The notes below the pieces were generated by a model, which did not search any database, was not told the origin of the DNA, and saw nothing but the letters and a program-made list of their open reading frames with translations. From an uncultured Holophagaceae bacterium (GTDB taxonomy: Bacteria > Acidobacteriota > Holophagae > Holophagales > Holophagaceae): DNA of 64,000 bases. Location of the stretch: the NCBI GenBank assembly GCA_903937385.1, contig CAIZZF010000004.1:62001-126000 (forward strand), in the 5' to 3' direction. Of the stretch, positions 54,876 to 63,867 are shown piece by piece (position 1 is the first letter of the stretch; every line of letters starts with the position of its first letter). A program made the translations under genes and the position numbers.

Positions 54876-56117
54876 ATGAGCAAAGCCAGCATCATCGGCG
54901 CCTACAACACAGAGTTCGGCGCCTTCGTGAAGAAGGACAAGGCCACGGGCCTGATCACCGACACCAAGACCTACTACGACCTGCTGATCGAGGCCGGCCG
55001 CGGCGCCATCGCCGACGCGGGCCTGGAAGCCAAGGACATCGACGCCATCTATGTGGGCTCCTGCTCGCCTGGCTCCTTCATCAACCAGGAGCACGTCGCC
55101 CCCATCGCCGCCGAGATCGACCCGGCCCTGCGCTTCAAGCCCATGACCCGCTGCGAGTGCGCCTGCGCCTCCAGCTCGGTGGCGCTCTATGACGCCATCT
55201 ACGCCGTCGAGGCCGGTCGCGCGAAGAACGTCCTGGTCATCGGCGTGGAGAAGATGAACCTCCTGCCCACGCCGCAGATGACCCACGTGCTGGCCTGCTC
55301 CTCGCACTGGCCCACGGAGGGCTCGCGCGGCATGTCCTTCCCCATGCTGTTCGCCGAGTACGCCAAGGGCTACCAGGCCCACTACAACATCCCCACGGAG
55401 GAGTTCGAGCGGATGCTGTGGACCGCCGGCGCGCTCTGCTACAAGAACGGCGCCGAGAACCCCCTGGCCCACGTGAAGAATGGCCCCGCCTCGGTGGAGG
55501 CGATCATGGCCCTCAACGAGCTGGACGCCAAGGGCCGCTGCAAGAACATGATGATCGCTGCCCCCCTGCGCCTGCACGACTGCTCCCTGGTCACGGACGG
55601 CGCCGCCGCCCTGGTCATCACCCAGACCGCGAACGTGAGCAACAAGAAGCGGGCCGTGGAGATCGCCGGCATCGGCCACTCCGTGGAGCGCCTGCCCGAG
55701 AACGTGCGCCCGAACATGTATGAGCTGATGGGCGGCAAGAACGCCGTGGCCAAGGCCTACAAGGAAGCGGGCATCACTGCCGCCGACATCGACCTGGCCG
55801 AGGTGCACGACTGCTTCACCATCAACCAGATCATCTCCACCGAGGCCCTGGGCCTCTCCGCGGACGGCCGGGCCGGCTACGACTACCTGGACGGCCGGTT
55901 CACCCGGGACGACAAGGTGGCCATCAACCTCTCGGGCGGCCTCAAGTCCAAGGGCCACCCCGTGGGCGCCACTGGCGCCTCCATGCACGCCCTCATCTAC
56001 AAACAGATCATCGGGGAGGCCATCGGGGTCAAGGCCAGGAAGGCTGACATCGGGGTGGCCTTCAACGTCGGCGGCTCCGCGGTCACCAACTGCGTCACGG
56101 TCCTGAGAAAGCTCTAG
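54876..56117 (+). CDS. SCP2-type thiolase
   Basis: 413 residues. The likely nucleophile Cys97 lies in ECACASSSVAL. HDCFTINQI (His311, Cys313) and GGLKSKGHPVGATG (His361) are the SCP2/BbsB-type thiolase motifs. The C-terminal Cys motif of classical thiolases is replaced by NVGGSAVTNCV. Enzymes of this class cleave 3-oxoacyl-CoA esters, often bulky or branched ones. Its neighbours (KAS III-like, unknown protein, SDR) suggest a short beta-oxidation-like module. AAAGG before ATG 54876. Confidence 0.9.
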   Translation: MSKASIIGAYNTEFGAFVKKDKATGLITDTKTYYDLLIEAGRGAIADAGLEAKDIDAIYVGSCSPGSFINQEHVAPIAAEIDPALRFKPMTRCECACASSSVALYDAIYAVEAGRAKNVLVIGVEKMNLLPTPQMTHVLACSSHWPTEGSRGMSFPMLFAEYAKGYQAHYNIPTEEFERMLWTAGALCYKNGAENPLAHVKNGPASVEAIMALNELDAKGRCKNMMIAAPLRLHDCSLVTDGAAALVITQTANVSNKKRAVEIAGIGHSVERLPENVRPNMYELMGGKNAVAKAYKEAGITAADIDLAEVHDCFTINQIISTEALGLSADGRAGYDYLDGRFTRDDKVAINLSGGLKSKGHPVGATGASMHALIYKQIIGEAIGVKARKADIGVAFNVGGSAVTNCVTVLRKL

Positions 56118-56145
56118 TCGCGGCGCTGCCGAGGAAAGGACCCCC

Positions 56146-56463
56146 ATGCCAAGCCTTCTGTACAACGACATGCAGTTCACCGTAGAGCCCAGCGGCAACC
56201 GCTGGGACATCTCCTACAAGCTGCCCAGCGGGGGCAGCGCCCTCGCGGGCGCAGGACTGTTCCCGGGCCTGTCCGAGGCCGATGCGGCCGTCCGGGCCCT
56301 GGCCCTGGTCAAGACCATCTTCCCGGTCGGTATCAAGTCCGTGGGCCCCGATGTCACCCACCCCAACCGGATTGGCGACCTCAAGATCGTCGGCCCGGAT
56401 GTCACCCACCCCAACTTCATCTACTGGGACAAGGACAGCGTCTCCAGCCCCAAGACGCTCTGA
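56146..56463 (+). CDS. Unknown 105-residue protein with internal VGPDVTHPN repeat
   Basis: 105 residues, no Cys, no signal peptide, no membrane helix. The segment VGPDVTHPN occurs at 66-74 and again at 82-90, a 16-residue period suggesting paired beta hairpins. The N-terminal half reads as a beta-alpha unit (FTVEPSGNRWDISYKL, then SEADAAVRALALVK). No family recognised. It lies 28 bases after the thiolase and 58 before the SDR, with AAAGGA before its ATG. DUF35-type zinc partners of SCP2 thiolases are of similar size, but this protein has no cysteines and so is not one. Confidence 0.8.
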   Translation: MPSLLYNDMQFTVEPSGNRWDISYKLPSGGSALAGAGLFPGLSEADAAVRALALVKTIFPVGIKSVGPDVTHPNRIGDLKIVGPDVTHPNFIYWDKDSVSSPKTL

Positions 56464-56521
56464 GCACCGCGCCCCGGACTGTTGCATAAACCAAGAATCA
56501 GGATCAATCAGAGGAGTCCCC

Positions 56522-57316
56522 ATGGAAATCAAAGGAAGCGTGGCCCTGGTAACGGGTGGCGGGAATGGCATCGGCGAGGCCGTGGTGAAGCACCTGGCCA
56601 AGGCCGGCGCCAAGGTGGTCGTCGTTGACATGGTGCAGAAGAACATTGACCGGGTGGTCAAGGACATCAAGGCCATGGGCGGCGAGGCCTTGGGCATCCA
56701 GGCCAACGTCACCAGCGAAGCCGATACCGCCCGCTACATCAAAGGCACGATTGAGGCCTTCGGCCAGCTCAATATCGCCGTGTCCTGCGCGGGCATCATC
56801 CGCGACGGGACGATGCTCAGCCTCGACAAGGAGACCGGCAAGGTCTCCAAGAAGCTGGGCCTGGACAAGTGGCAGGCGGTCATCGACACCAACCTCACCG
56901 GCACCTTCCTTACCATGCGGGATGCCGCCGAGGCCATGGTCAACGGGGGCTGGCAGGGCCTGCTGGTGCCGATCTCCTCCGTGAACAAGGTCGGCCAGGT
57001 TGGACAAATCAACTATTCGTCCGCCAAGGTGGCCGACGCCCTCATGCCCAAGATCATCGTGGGCGAGTTCCTGATGCGGGGCATCCGCAACATCCGCTGC
57101 GTGGCCATCGCCCCAGGCTACACCGCCACCCCCATGCTGACCGGCATGAACCAGGACGCCCTGAAGGCCATCCTGGAGGACGTGCACCTGGGCCGCCTCG
57201 TGGCCCCCGAGGAGATCGCGTCCCTCATCAGCTATTGCGTTGAGAACGAGGCGCTGAACGCGACTACCATCGAGATCACCGGCGGCCTCTGCTACCCCAA
57301 GGGCATCGCCAAGTAG
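56522..57316 (+). CDS. Short-chain dehydrogenase/reductase
   Basis: 264 residues, classical SDR. The cofactor motif TGGGNGIGEA (11-20) has the TGxxxGxG pattern. Catalytic Ser152/153, Tyr165 and Lys169 are in ISSVNKVGQVGQINYSSAK; Asn124 completes the tetrad. The NNAG-like position reads SCAG, an uncommon variant. Probably oxidises a 3-hydroxyacyl-CoA or related alcohol to the substrate of the neighbouring thiolase. AGAGGAG precedes ATG 56522. An uncommon insertion of about ten residues (DKETGKVSKKLG) follows the SCAG region. Confidence 0.88.
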   Translation: MEIKGSVALVTGGGNGIGEAVVKHLAKAGAKVVVVDMVQKNIDRVVKDIKAMGGEALGIQANVTSEADTARYIKGTIEAFGQLNIAVSCAGIIRDGTMLSLDKETGKVSKKLGLDKWQAVIDTNLTGTFLTMRDAAEAMVNGGWQGLLVPISSVNKVGQVGQINYSSAKVADALMPKIIVGEFLMRGIRNIRCVAIAPGYTATPMLTGMNQDALKAILEDVHLGRLVAPEEIASLISYCVENEALNATTIEITGGLCYPKGIAK

Positions 57317-57465
57317 TCCTTTTTGATGTTTTGATGGAATCGGTCCTCGCGACCTCTTTTGAACGGGTGTAACATTCCCGCAAACTTCACCACCCCAACC
57401 CCACTCCCCCCCAACCCGATGGCGTCAGGTCCAAGGACCATCGCCATCTCCTTAAAGGACAGGCC

Positions 57466-58758
57466 ATGAAAATTCGTTTCGCTGTCGTAGCAGCCGCCAC
57501 GGCCCTTACGGCTCTCCCTTCCTGGGGCGCAGATTTCCAGGTCGGCACCGGCACCACGTTCTCCATCGCGGGCTTCCTGGCCGTGGGCATCAAGAATGCC
57601 ACCGTCGACAACTCCAACCGCACCGGGCTCAAGTCCGAGACCCGCATCGATGACAACACCTCCCGTATCGCCTTCAACGGGTCCTCCAAGATCGCTGACG
57701 GCTGGAATGCTGTCTTCTCCATCAACTCCCGGTTCACCACTGACGTGCGGCCCGGCGACACGGTTCTCAGCGGCAACACCCTCACCGTTGGCCAGGCCAG
57801 TGGCTGGGCGGATGACGACACCTGGGCCGGCATCTCCTCTCCCTACGGCCGCATCATCATGGGCAAGAGCTCCTTCTACTGGGGCGACACCGTGGGCCTG
57901 CCCCACATCGCTCCCTCCCTTGATGCCCCCGGCGAGAACTACCGGGTCTGGGACGTCCAGGGCCTGTCCACCTTCACCATCCTTGATCAGGCTTCCTCCG
58001 TGGCCAAGGGCAACCTGATGCTCAATAACTACACCCTGGGCATCACCCGCTCCCGCAACGTCATCCGTTTCGACTCAATCAACTACAGCGGCGTGGACTT
58101 TGCCGTGGCATGGACCAAGAACGCCACGGGCGGTGAGCTCTGGTGGCCTGGTGTCGGCGGCCAGGTGGCCGGCTATTCCAAGAACTACGAGGAAGGCGGC
58201 ACCACCTACGCCCGTGTCCGTTACAACGGCAATGGCATCTCCCTCATCGCCAGCATGCTGGACCAGAAGCTCATGGGCGGCGTCTACGCCCCGACCCTCT
58301 ACAACGGCCCCCTGGACACCAAGGCCTACCGCCTGGGCGCTTCCTACAAGCTGCCCCTCGGCCTGAAGATTGGCGTGGTGTATGACAGCACCACCATTTC
58401 CAACGGCATCGCCGTTGCGGCCTTCGGCGCTACCCCGGGCGATGCCAAGCGCGACGCCTTCGAGATCCCCGTGTCCTACGCGTGGGGCGACCACATGGTC
58501 CACTTCACCTACGCCAAGGCCGGCAACGTCTCGGGTGCCACCGCCTCCGGCGCCAACCAGATGAACTTCGTGTATGACTACGCGCTGAACAAGAAGACCT
58601 TCATCGCCTTCATCTACACCAAGCTCAAGAACGACACCAATGGCCACTACAACCCGTTCCTCACCAACTACTCCTTCGGCGGCTCCCAGTCCAACCCGGC
58701 TGGTGTCAACGGCGAGGGCTTCACTCAGTATGGTGTGAACCTCCAGTTCTGGTTCTAG
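57466..58758 (+). CDS. Outer-membrane general porin (Gram-negative porin family)
   Basis: 430 residues. Signal peptide (about 1-21, ending PSWG), then beta-rich barrel sequence with loop 3-like region near residues 115-165, and a terminal Phe (LQFWF), the outer-membrane sorting signal recognised by BamA. The pattern (SRIAFNGSSKIADGWNAVFS, then WAGISSPYGRIIMGKSSFY) resembles porins of Betaproteobacteria. It sits between the SDR and the ABC transporter genes, suggesting a role in substrate entry. AAAGGA precedes ATG 57466. Confidence 0.85.
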   Translation: MKIRFAVVAAATALTALPSWGADFQVGTGTTFSIAGFLAVGIKNATVDNSNRTGLKSETRIDDNTSRIAFNGSSKIADGWNAVFSINSRFTTDVRPGDTVLSGNTLTVGQASGWADDDTWAGISSPYGRIIMGKSSFYWGDTVGLPHIAPSLDAPGENYRVWDVQGLSTFTILDQASSVAKGNLMLNNYTLGITRSRNVIRFDSINYSGVDFAVAWTKNATGGELWWPGVGGQVAGYSKNYEEGGTTYARVRYNGNGISLIASMLDQKLMGGVYAPTLYNGPLDTKAYRLGASYKLPLGLKIGVVYDSTTISNGIAVAAFGATPGDAKRDAFEIPVSYAWGDHMVHFTYAKAGNVSGATASGANQMNFVYDYALNKKTFIAFIYTKLKNDTNGHYNPFLTNYSFGGSQSNPAGVNGEGFTQYGVNLQFWF

Positions 58759-58768
58759 CCCCCACGAA

Positions 58769-58796
58769 CCCTGCCGGGGCCTTGGTCCCGGCAGGG
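58769..58796 (+). terminator. Terminator hairpin 1 after porin
   Basis: Perfect 10-bp stem CCCTGCCGGG (58769-58778) with CCCGGCAGGG (58787-58796) and an eight-base loop. The tail GCTTCTTGG has a short T-tract. It lies ten bases after the porin stop. Confidence 0.65.
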
Positions 58797-58825
58797 GCTT
58801 CTTGGCGAATGACGCACGGCATTCG

Positions 58826-58863
58826 AAGGGGGCGACGGCTTGAGTTGGCCGCCGCCCCTTTTG
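58826..58863 (+). terminator. Terminator hairpin 2 after porin
   Basis: AAGGGGGCGACGGC (58826-58839) pairs with GGCCGCCGCCCCTT (58847-58860) with one bulge and one mismatch; TTTTGTT follows. Two terminators in a row suggest that the porin transcript ends here and livK has its own promoter, which I could not identify. Confidence 0.7.
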
Positions 58864-58971
58864 TTCCCCGGTGGAAATCCGGGAATGGCTTTCCATCGGG
58901 TCGCTGAAGCGGTCCCTGGGGAACGGCCGCATGAATTCCAGCACCAACTCATGGCAACCCAAGGAGGCAAC

Positions 58972-60156
58972 ATGCAGAAAAACCGCAAGTTCATGGCCGG
59001 TCTGGCCCTGTCGCTGCTCTTCGGCGCGAGCGCCGCCGTCGCCCAGGACATCAAGATCGCGCACGTCTATGACAAGACGGGTGTGCTCGAAGCCTACGCC
59101 AAGCAGACCCAGACAGGCCTGCTGATGGGCCTGGAATACGCCACCAACGGCACGATGATGGTCAACGGCCACAAGATCGTGCTCGTCGAGAAGGACACCC
59201 AGGGCAAGCCCGACGTCGCCAAGTCCCAGCTGGCCTCGGCCTATGCCGACGACAAGGTGGCTCTCGCCATCGGCCCCACCAGCTCCGGCGCCGCCCTGGC
59301 CATGCTGCCCGTGGCCGAGGAGTACAAGAAGATCCTGCTGGTCGAGCCCGCCGTGGCCGACTCCATCACCGGCGACAAGTGGAACCGCTTCATCTTCCGC
59401 ACGGGCCGCAACTCCTCCCAGGACGCCATCTCGAACGCCGTGGCCCTCGACAAGGCCGGCGTCAACATCGCCACCCTGGCCCAGGACTACGCCTTCGGCA
59501 AGGACTTCGTGAAGGCCTTCCGTGGCGCCATCAAGAACGCCAAGCTGGTGCACGAGGAATACCTGCCCGCCACCACCACCGACTTCACCGCCGGTGCGCA
59601 GCGCATCTTCGACAAGCTCAAGGACCTCAAGGGCCGGAAGATCATCTTCATCAACTGGGCTGGCGGCGGCAACCCGTTCAAGATCGCCGACCTGAACCCC
59701 GGCCGCTACGGCATCGAGATCGCCACCGGCGGCAACATCCTGCCGGCCCTGGCCGCCTACAAGGCCTTCCCCGGCCTCGAGGGCGCCGCCTACTACTACT
59801 ACGAGATTCCCAAGAATCCCGTGAACAAGTGGCTGGTCGCCGAGCACCAGAAGCGCTTCAACACGCCTCCTGACTTCTTCACCGCGGGTGGCATGAGCGC
59901 CGGCATGGCCGTCGTCGAAGCCCTCAAGAAGACCAAGGGCGACGCCAGCACCGAGAAGCTGATCGCCACCATGGAGGGCATGTCCTTCGAGACCCCCAAG
60001 GGCAAGATGACCTTCCGCAAGGAAGACCACCAGGCCATGCAGCCCATGTACCACTTCAAGATCAAGGTTGATCCCAAGGTGGCCTGGGCCATTCCCGAGC
60101 TGGTCCGCGAGATTCCCATCTCCGAGATGCAGATTCCCATCACCAACAAGCGCTGA
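58972..60156 (+). CDS. livK: Branched-chain-amino-acid-type ABC transporter substrate-binding protein
   Basis: 394 residues. Signal peptide (about 1-24, ending AAVAQ), then a type I periplasmic binding fold (IAHVYDKTGVLEAYAKQT, ALAIGPTSSGAALAMLPVA). Relatives bind branched amino acids, but many bind aromatic acids or amides. Strong AAGGAGG before ATG 58972. Start of livKGFHM. Given the catabolic neighbours, an aromatic or aliphatic carboxylic acid is a likely ligand; this is inference. Confidence 0.88.
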   Translation: MQKNRKFMAGLALSLLFGASAAVAQDIKIAHVYDKTGVLEAYAKQTQTGLLMGLEYATNGTMMVNGHKIVLVEKDTQGKPDVAKSQLASAYADDKVALAIGPTSSGAALAMLPVAEEYKKILLVEPAVADSITGDKWNRFIFRTGRNSSQDAISNAVALDKAGVNIATLAQDYAFGKDFVKAFRGAIKNAKLVHEEYLPATTTDFTAGAQRIFDKLKDLKGRKIIFINWAGGGNPFKIADLNPGRYGIEIATGGNILPALAAYKAFPGLEGAAYYYYEIPKNPVNKWLVAEHQKRFNTPPDFFTAGGMSAGMAVVEALKKTKGDASTEKLIATMEGMSFETPKGKMTFRKEDHQAMQPMYHFKIKVDPKVAWAIPELVREIPISEMQIPITNKR

Positions 60157-60245
60157 ACCTGACGTCGCTGGCCGCGCGTCCGCCCCGGTGGGCGCGCGGC
60201 CCGTTGCTTCCGGCACCCCTCCTCTTTGAATCCCCACGAGAACCC

Positions 60246-61004
60246 ATGCCGTTCGCCCTCGAGACCCAAGAACTCACCATCCGCTTCGGCGGCCATGTGG
60301 CTGTGAACGCCGTGTCCTGCGCCTTCGAGCCGGGCACGCTCACCGCCATCGTCGGCCCCAATGGCGCCGGCAAGACCACCTACTTCAACCTGATCTCAGG
60401 GCAGCTCAAGGCCAGCGCCGGCCGCGTGTTCCTGCACGGGCAGGACATCAGCAGCCTCTCGGCGCCCCAGCGGAGCCTCCGCGGCATCGGCCGCGCTTTC
60501 CAGCTGACCAACCTCTTCCCGAACCTCAGCGTGCTGGAGAACATCCGCCTCGCCGTGCAGTCGCGGGCCGGGCTGGGCCACAACCTCTGGAGCATCTGGA
60601 GCAGCCACCGGGCCCTCATCACCCGTGCCGAGGAGGTGCTGGAGACCGTCGCCCTCACGGCCAAGCGGGACATGGCCGCCAGCGCCCTGCCCCACGGCGA
60701 CCAGCGCAAGCTCGAGGTCGCCATCCTCATGGCCCTGGAGCCGGATGTGTTCATGTTCGATGAGCCCACCGCGGGCATGAGCGTGGATGAAGTGCCCGTC
60801 ATCCTGGACCTGATCCGGGGCCTCAAGACCCAGAGCGACAAGACCATCCTGCTCGTGGAGCACAAGATGGATGTCGTCCGGGAGCTGTCGGACCGCATCA
60901 TCGTCCTGCACAACGGCGCCCTGGTCGCCGATGGGGAACCGGCGGCGGTGATCGCCTCGCCCATCGTCCAGGAAGCCTATCTGGGTGTCGAGGTGGCGAA
61001 ATGA
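60246..61004 (+). CDS. livG: ABC transporter ATP-binding protein LivG-type
   Basis: 252 residues. Walker A GPNGAGKTT (about 38-46), Q-loop, Walker B VFMFDEPTAG and H-loop LVEHKMDVV. The signature motif reads ALPHGDQRKLEVAILMAL, a divergent LSGGQ typical of LivG (PHGxQ). It pairs with LivF to power the LivHM permease. Overlaps livF by ATGA. Confidence 0.93.
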   Translation: MPFALETQELTIRFGGHVAVNAVSCAFEPGTLTAIVGPNGAGKTTYFNLISGQLKASAGRVFLHGQDISSLSAPQRSLRGIGRAFQLTNLFPNLSVLENIRLAVQSRAGLGHNLWSIWSSHRALITRAEEVLETVALTAKRDMAASALPHGDQRKLEVAILMALEPDVFMFDEPTAGMSVDEVPVILDLIRGLKTQSDKTILLVEHKMDVVRELSDRIIVLHNGALVADGEPAAVIASPIVQEAYLGVEVAK

Positions 61005-61738
61005 GCGAACCCCTGCTGCAGCTCCAGGGTGTCCATACCCACATCGGTGCCTACCACATCCTGCAGGGCGTCGACCTCACCGTACCCAAGGGCGAGCTGA
61101 CCGTCCTGCTGGGCCGCAACGGCGCCGGCAAGACCACCACCCTGCGCACCATCATGGGCCTGTGGCAGGTATCCGCGGGCTCCGTCACCTTCGAGGGCGA
61201 GAACATCGGGCTCCTGGCCACCCCGGACATCGCTCAGCGGGGCATCGCCTACGTGCCCGAGAACATGGGCATCTTCTCGGACCTCACCGTGGCCGAGAAC
61301 ATGATCCTCGCCGCCCGCAACGCCAAGCGCGCCGAGGACATGGACGCCAAGCGCCTGGAGTGGGTCTTCGGGCTCTTCCCGGCCATGAAGCGCTTCTGGC
61401 AGCACCCTGCGGGGCTGCTATCCGGCGGTCAGAAGCAGATGCTGGCCGTGGCCCGCGCCATCGTCGAGCCCCGGAAGCTGCTGCTCATCGACGAGCCCAG
61501 CAAGGGCCTGGCCCCGGCCATCATCCAGAACATGATCACGGCCTTCCAGGAGCTCAAGCGGACGGACACCACGATCCTCCTGGTGGAGCAGAACTTCAAC
61601 TTCGCGCGGCAGCTCGGCGATCAGGTGGCGGTCATGGACGGCGGCCAGATCGTGCACTCGGGCACCATGGCCGACCTCGCCGGTGACGAGGGCCTGCAGC
61701 AGCGCCTGCTGGGCCTGTCCCTCGCGTCGCATCAGTGA
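61001..61738 (+). CDS. livF: ABC transporter ATP-binding protein LivF-type
   Basis: 245 residues. Walker A GRNGAGKTTT, signature LLSGGQKQMLAVARAI, Walker B LLLIDEPSKGLAP, switch His in LLVEQNFNF. The GLAP after Walker B is typical of LivF. Coupled to livG (ATGA overlap) and followed, 13 bases later, by livH. Confidence 0.94.
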   Translation: MSEPLLQLQGVHTHIGAYHILQGVDLTVPKGELTVLLGRNGAGKTTTLRTIMGLWQVSAGSVTFEGENIGLLATPDIAQRGIAYVPENMGIFSDLTVAENMILAARNAKRAEDMDAKRLEWVFGLFPAMKRFWQHPAGLLSGGQKQMLAVARAIVEPRKLLLIDEPSKGLAPAIIQNMITAFQELKRTDTTILLVEQNFNFARQLGDQVAVMDGGQIVHSGTMADLAGDEGLQQRLLGLSLASHQ

Positions 61739-61751
61739 TGAAGGAGTCTCG

Positions 61752-62768
61752 ATGAATTCCCCTGCAACCACGGCCATCGAGCCCCTGCCGACGGTCAAGC
61801 CGGACCGCCTGCCGCTGATGCTCCTGCCGGTGCTGGCGCTGGTGGCGCTGCCCCTGATCGGCTCGGCCTCGACCTGGGTGACGCTCACCTTCGCGGGCCT
61901 CGCCATGGGCATGATCATCTTCATCATCGCCTCGGGCCTCACCCTCGTGTTCGGCCTCATGGACGTGCTCAACTTCGGCCATGGCGTGTTCATCACCCTG
62001 GGCGCCTTCATGGCCACCTCGGTGCTGGGCCTCATGACCGGCTGGACCACCAGCACCAGCCTGCTGCTCAACCTGGTGGCAGTCCTCGCGGCCATGCTCG
62101 TGGCCATGAGCGTGGCCGGCGGCGTCGGCGCGGTCTTCGAGCGGGTCATCATCCGACCGGTCTACGGCCAGCCCCTGAAGCAGATCCTCATCACGATGGG
62201 TGGCATGATCGTGGGCGAGGAGCTCATCAAGGTGGTCTGGGGTCCCGAGGCCCGGCCCCTGCTGCTGCCCACGGCCTTCCAGGGCTCCATCCTGATGGGT
62301 GAGGCCGCCGTGGAGAAGTACCGCCTGATCTCGGTGGTGCTGGGCCTGATCGTCTTCGCCATCATGACCTGGGTGCTCACCCACACCAAAGTCGGTCTCC
62401 TGATCCGGGCGGGCGTCCACGACCGGGAGATGGTCGAGAGCCTCGGCTACCGCATCCGCCGCCTCTTCATTGGCGTCTTCGTCGTCGGTTCCGCCCTGGC
62501 GGGCCTTGGCGGCGTCATGTGGGGCCTCTACCAGCAAAGCGTCATCCCGCAACTCGGCTCCCAGGTCAACGTCCTCCTCTTCATCGTCATCATCATCGGG
62601 GGCATGGGGTCCGTCACCGGGTGCTTCATCGGCGCGATGCTGGTGGGCCTGCTCGCCAACTACACCGGCTTCCTGGCGCCCAAGGTGGCCCTCTTCTCCA
62701 ACATCCTGCTCATGGTGATCGTCCTCCTGTGGCGACCCGAGGGGCTCTATCCCGTGGGGAAGAAGTGA
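61752..62768 (+). CDS. livH: Branched-chain-type ABC permease LivH
   Basis: 338 residues, about eight membrane helices. A polar N-terminus of about 22 residues precedes the first helix. The LivH pattern GLTLVFGLMDVLNFGHGVFI is present, as is GGMGSVTGCFIGAMLVGLL near the end. AAGGAG lies before ATG 61752. Overlaps livM by one base (TGATG). Confidence 0.93.
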   Translation: MNSPATTAIEPLPTVKPDRLPLMLLPVLALVALPLIGSASTWVTLTFAGLAMGMIIFIIASGLTLVFGLMDVLNFGHGVFITLGAFMATSVLGLMTGWTTSTSLLLNLVAVLAAMLVAMSVAGGVGAVFERVIIRPVYGQPLKQILITMGGMIVGEELIKVVWGPEARPLLLPTAFQGSILMGEAAVEKYRLISVVLGLIVFAIMTWVLTHTKVGLLIRAGVHDREMVESLGYRIRRLFIGVFVVGSALAGLGGVMWGLYQQSVIPQLGSQVNVLLFIVIIIGGMGSVTGCFIGAMLVGLLANYTGFLAPKVALFSNILLMVIVLLWRPEGLYPVGKK

Positions 62769-63856
62769 TGCTGAACCACCTCCTCTCCGGCGATCTGCCC
62801 CGCAGCCGAGTCCTGGCCGTGGTGCTCGTCATCATCCTGGCCGGCCTCCTGCTCACGCCCTTCATCTTTCCGGGGGCCAAGGCCCTCAACGTGGCCGCGA
62901 AGATCTGCTACTTCATCGTGCTGGTGGCCAGCTTCGACCTGCTGCTGGGCTACACCGGCATCGTGTCCTTCGCCCACACCATGTTCTTCGGCATCGGCGC
63001 CTACGGCATCGCCATCGCCCTCACCCGCATGGGCCCCACCTGGAAGGGTGTGGCGGTCGGGGTCGCGGCGGCCCTGCTCATCTCCCTGATCCTCTCCCTG
63101 GTCATCGGGCTCTTCAGCCTCCGGGTGAAGGCCATGTTCTACGCCATGATCACCCTGGCCGTGGCCAGCGCCTTCATGACCATGGCCTCGCAGTTCTCTG
63201 ACATCACGGGCGGCGAGGACGGCCTCAGCTTCAAGGTGCCGGAGCTGCTGACGCCCGGCTTCTCGCTGCGGGAAGCCCCGTTCCTGGGCGTCTCCCTGGA
63301 CGGCAAGCTGATCACCTTCTACCTGCTGATCGCCGTGACGGTGGTGCTGTTCCTGCTGATGCTGCGCATCGTCAACTCGCCCTTCGGCCGCGTGCTGCAG
63401 GCCATCCGCGAGAACGAGTTCCGCGCCGAGGCCCTGGGCTACCGCACCGTGTCCTACCGGACCTCCTCCAACGTGCTCTCGGCCATGTTCGCCACCCTCG
63501 CGGGCGCCCTGATGGCCCTGTGGATGCGCTACAACGGCCCGGACACGTCGCTGTCCTTCGAGATCATGATCGACCTCCTGCTCATGGTCGTCATCGGCGG
63601 CATGGGCACCCTCTATGGCGCCGTGGTGGGCGCCGCCATCTTCATCGTGGCCCAGAACTACCTGCAAGAGCTGATGAAGCTGGCCAGCAGCGCCTCCGTC
63701 AAGATCCCCCTGCTGCGGGACCTGGTCCATCCGGACCGCTGGCTGCTGTGGCTGGGCCTGCTGTTCATCCTGAGTGTCTACAAGTTCCCCACGGGCATCG
63801 TGGGCAAGCTCCGCCTCAGCGCCTGGCGGAAGCGCACGGCCCAGCCAGGAGCCTGA
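62768..63856 (+). CDS. livM: Branched-chain-type ABC permease LivM
   Basis: 362 residues with about ten membrane helices. LivM signatures: DLLLGYTGIVSFAHTMFFGI, the cytoplasmic coupling helix LQAIRENEFRAEALGYRT, and GGMGTLYGAVVGAA. ATG at 62768 overlaps the livH stop. Completes the importer. The alpha/beta hydrolase gene follows 11 bases later, so the catabolic set probably continues past the window. Confidence 0.93.
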   Translation: MLNHLLSGDLPRSRVLAVVLVIILAGLLLTPFIFPGAKALNVAAKICYFIVLVASFDLLLGYTGIVSFAHTMFFGIGAYGIAIALTRMGPTWKGVAVGVAAALLISLILSLVIGLFSLRVKAMFYAMITLAVASAFMTMASQFSDITGGEDGLSFKVPELLTPGFSLREAPFLGVSLDGKLITFYLLIAVTVVLFLLMLRIVNSPFGRVLQAIRENEFRAEALGYRTVSYRTSSNVLSAMFATLAGALMALWMRYNGPDTSLSFEIMIDLLLMVVIGGMGTLYGAVVGAAIFIVAQNYLQELMKLASSASVKIPLLRDLVHPDRWLLWLGLLFILSVYKFPTGIVGKLRLSAWRKRTAQPGA

Positions 63857-63867
63857 GGAGGCCTGCC

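Noticed and set aside
57317-57465. Promoter for the porin (TAACAT at 57370)
   Set aside because: No acceptable -35 at the right distance; too weak to list as a feature.
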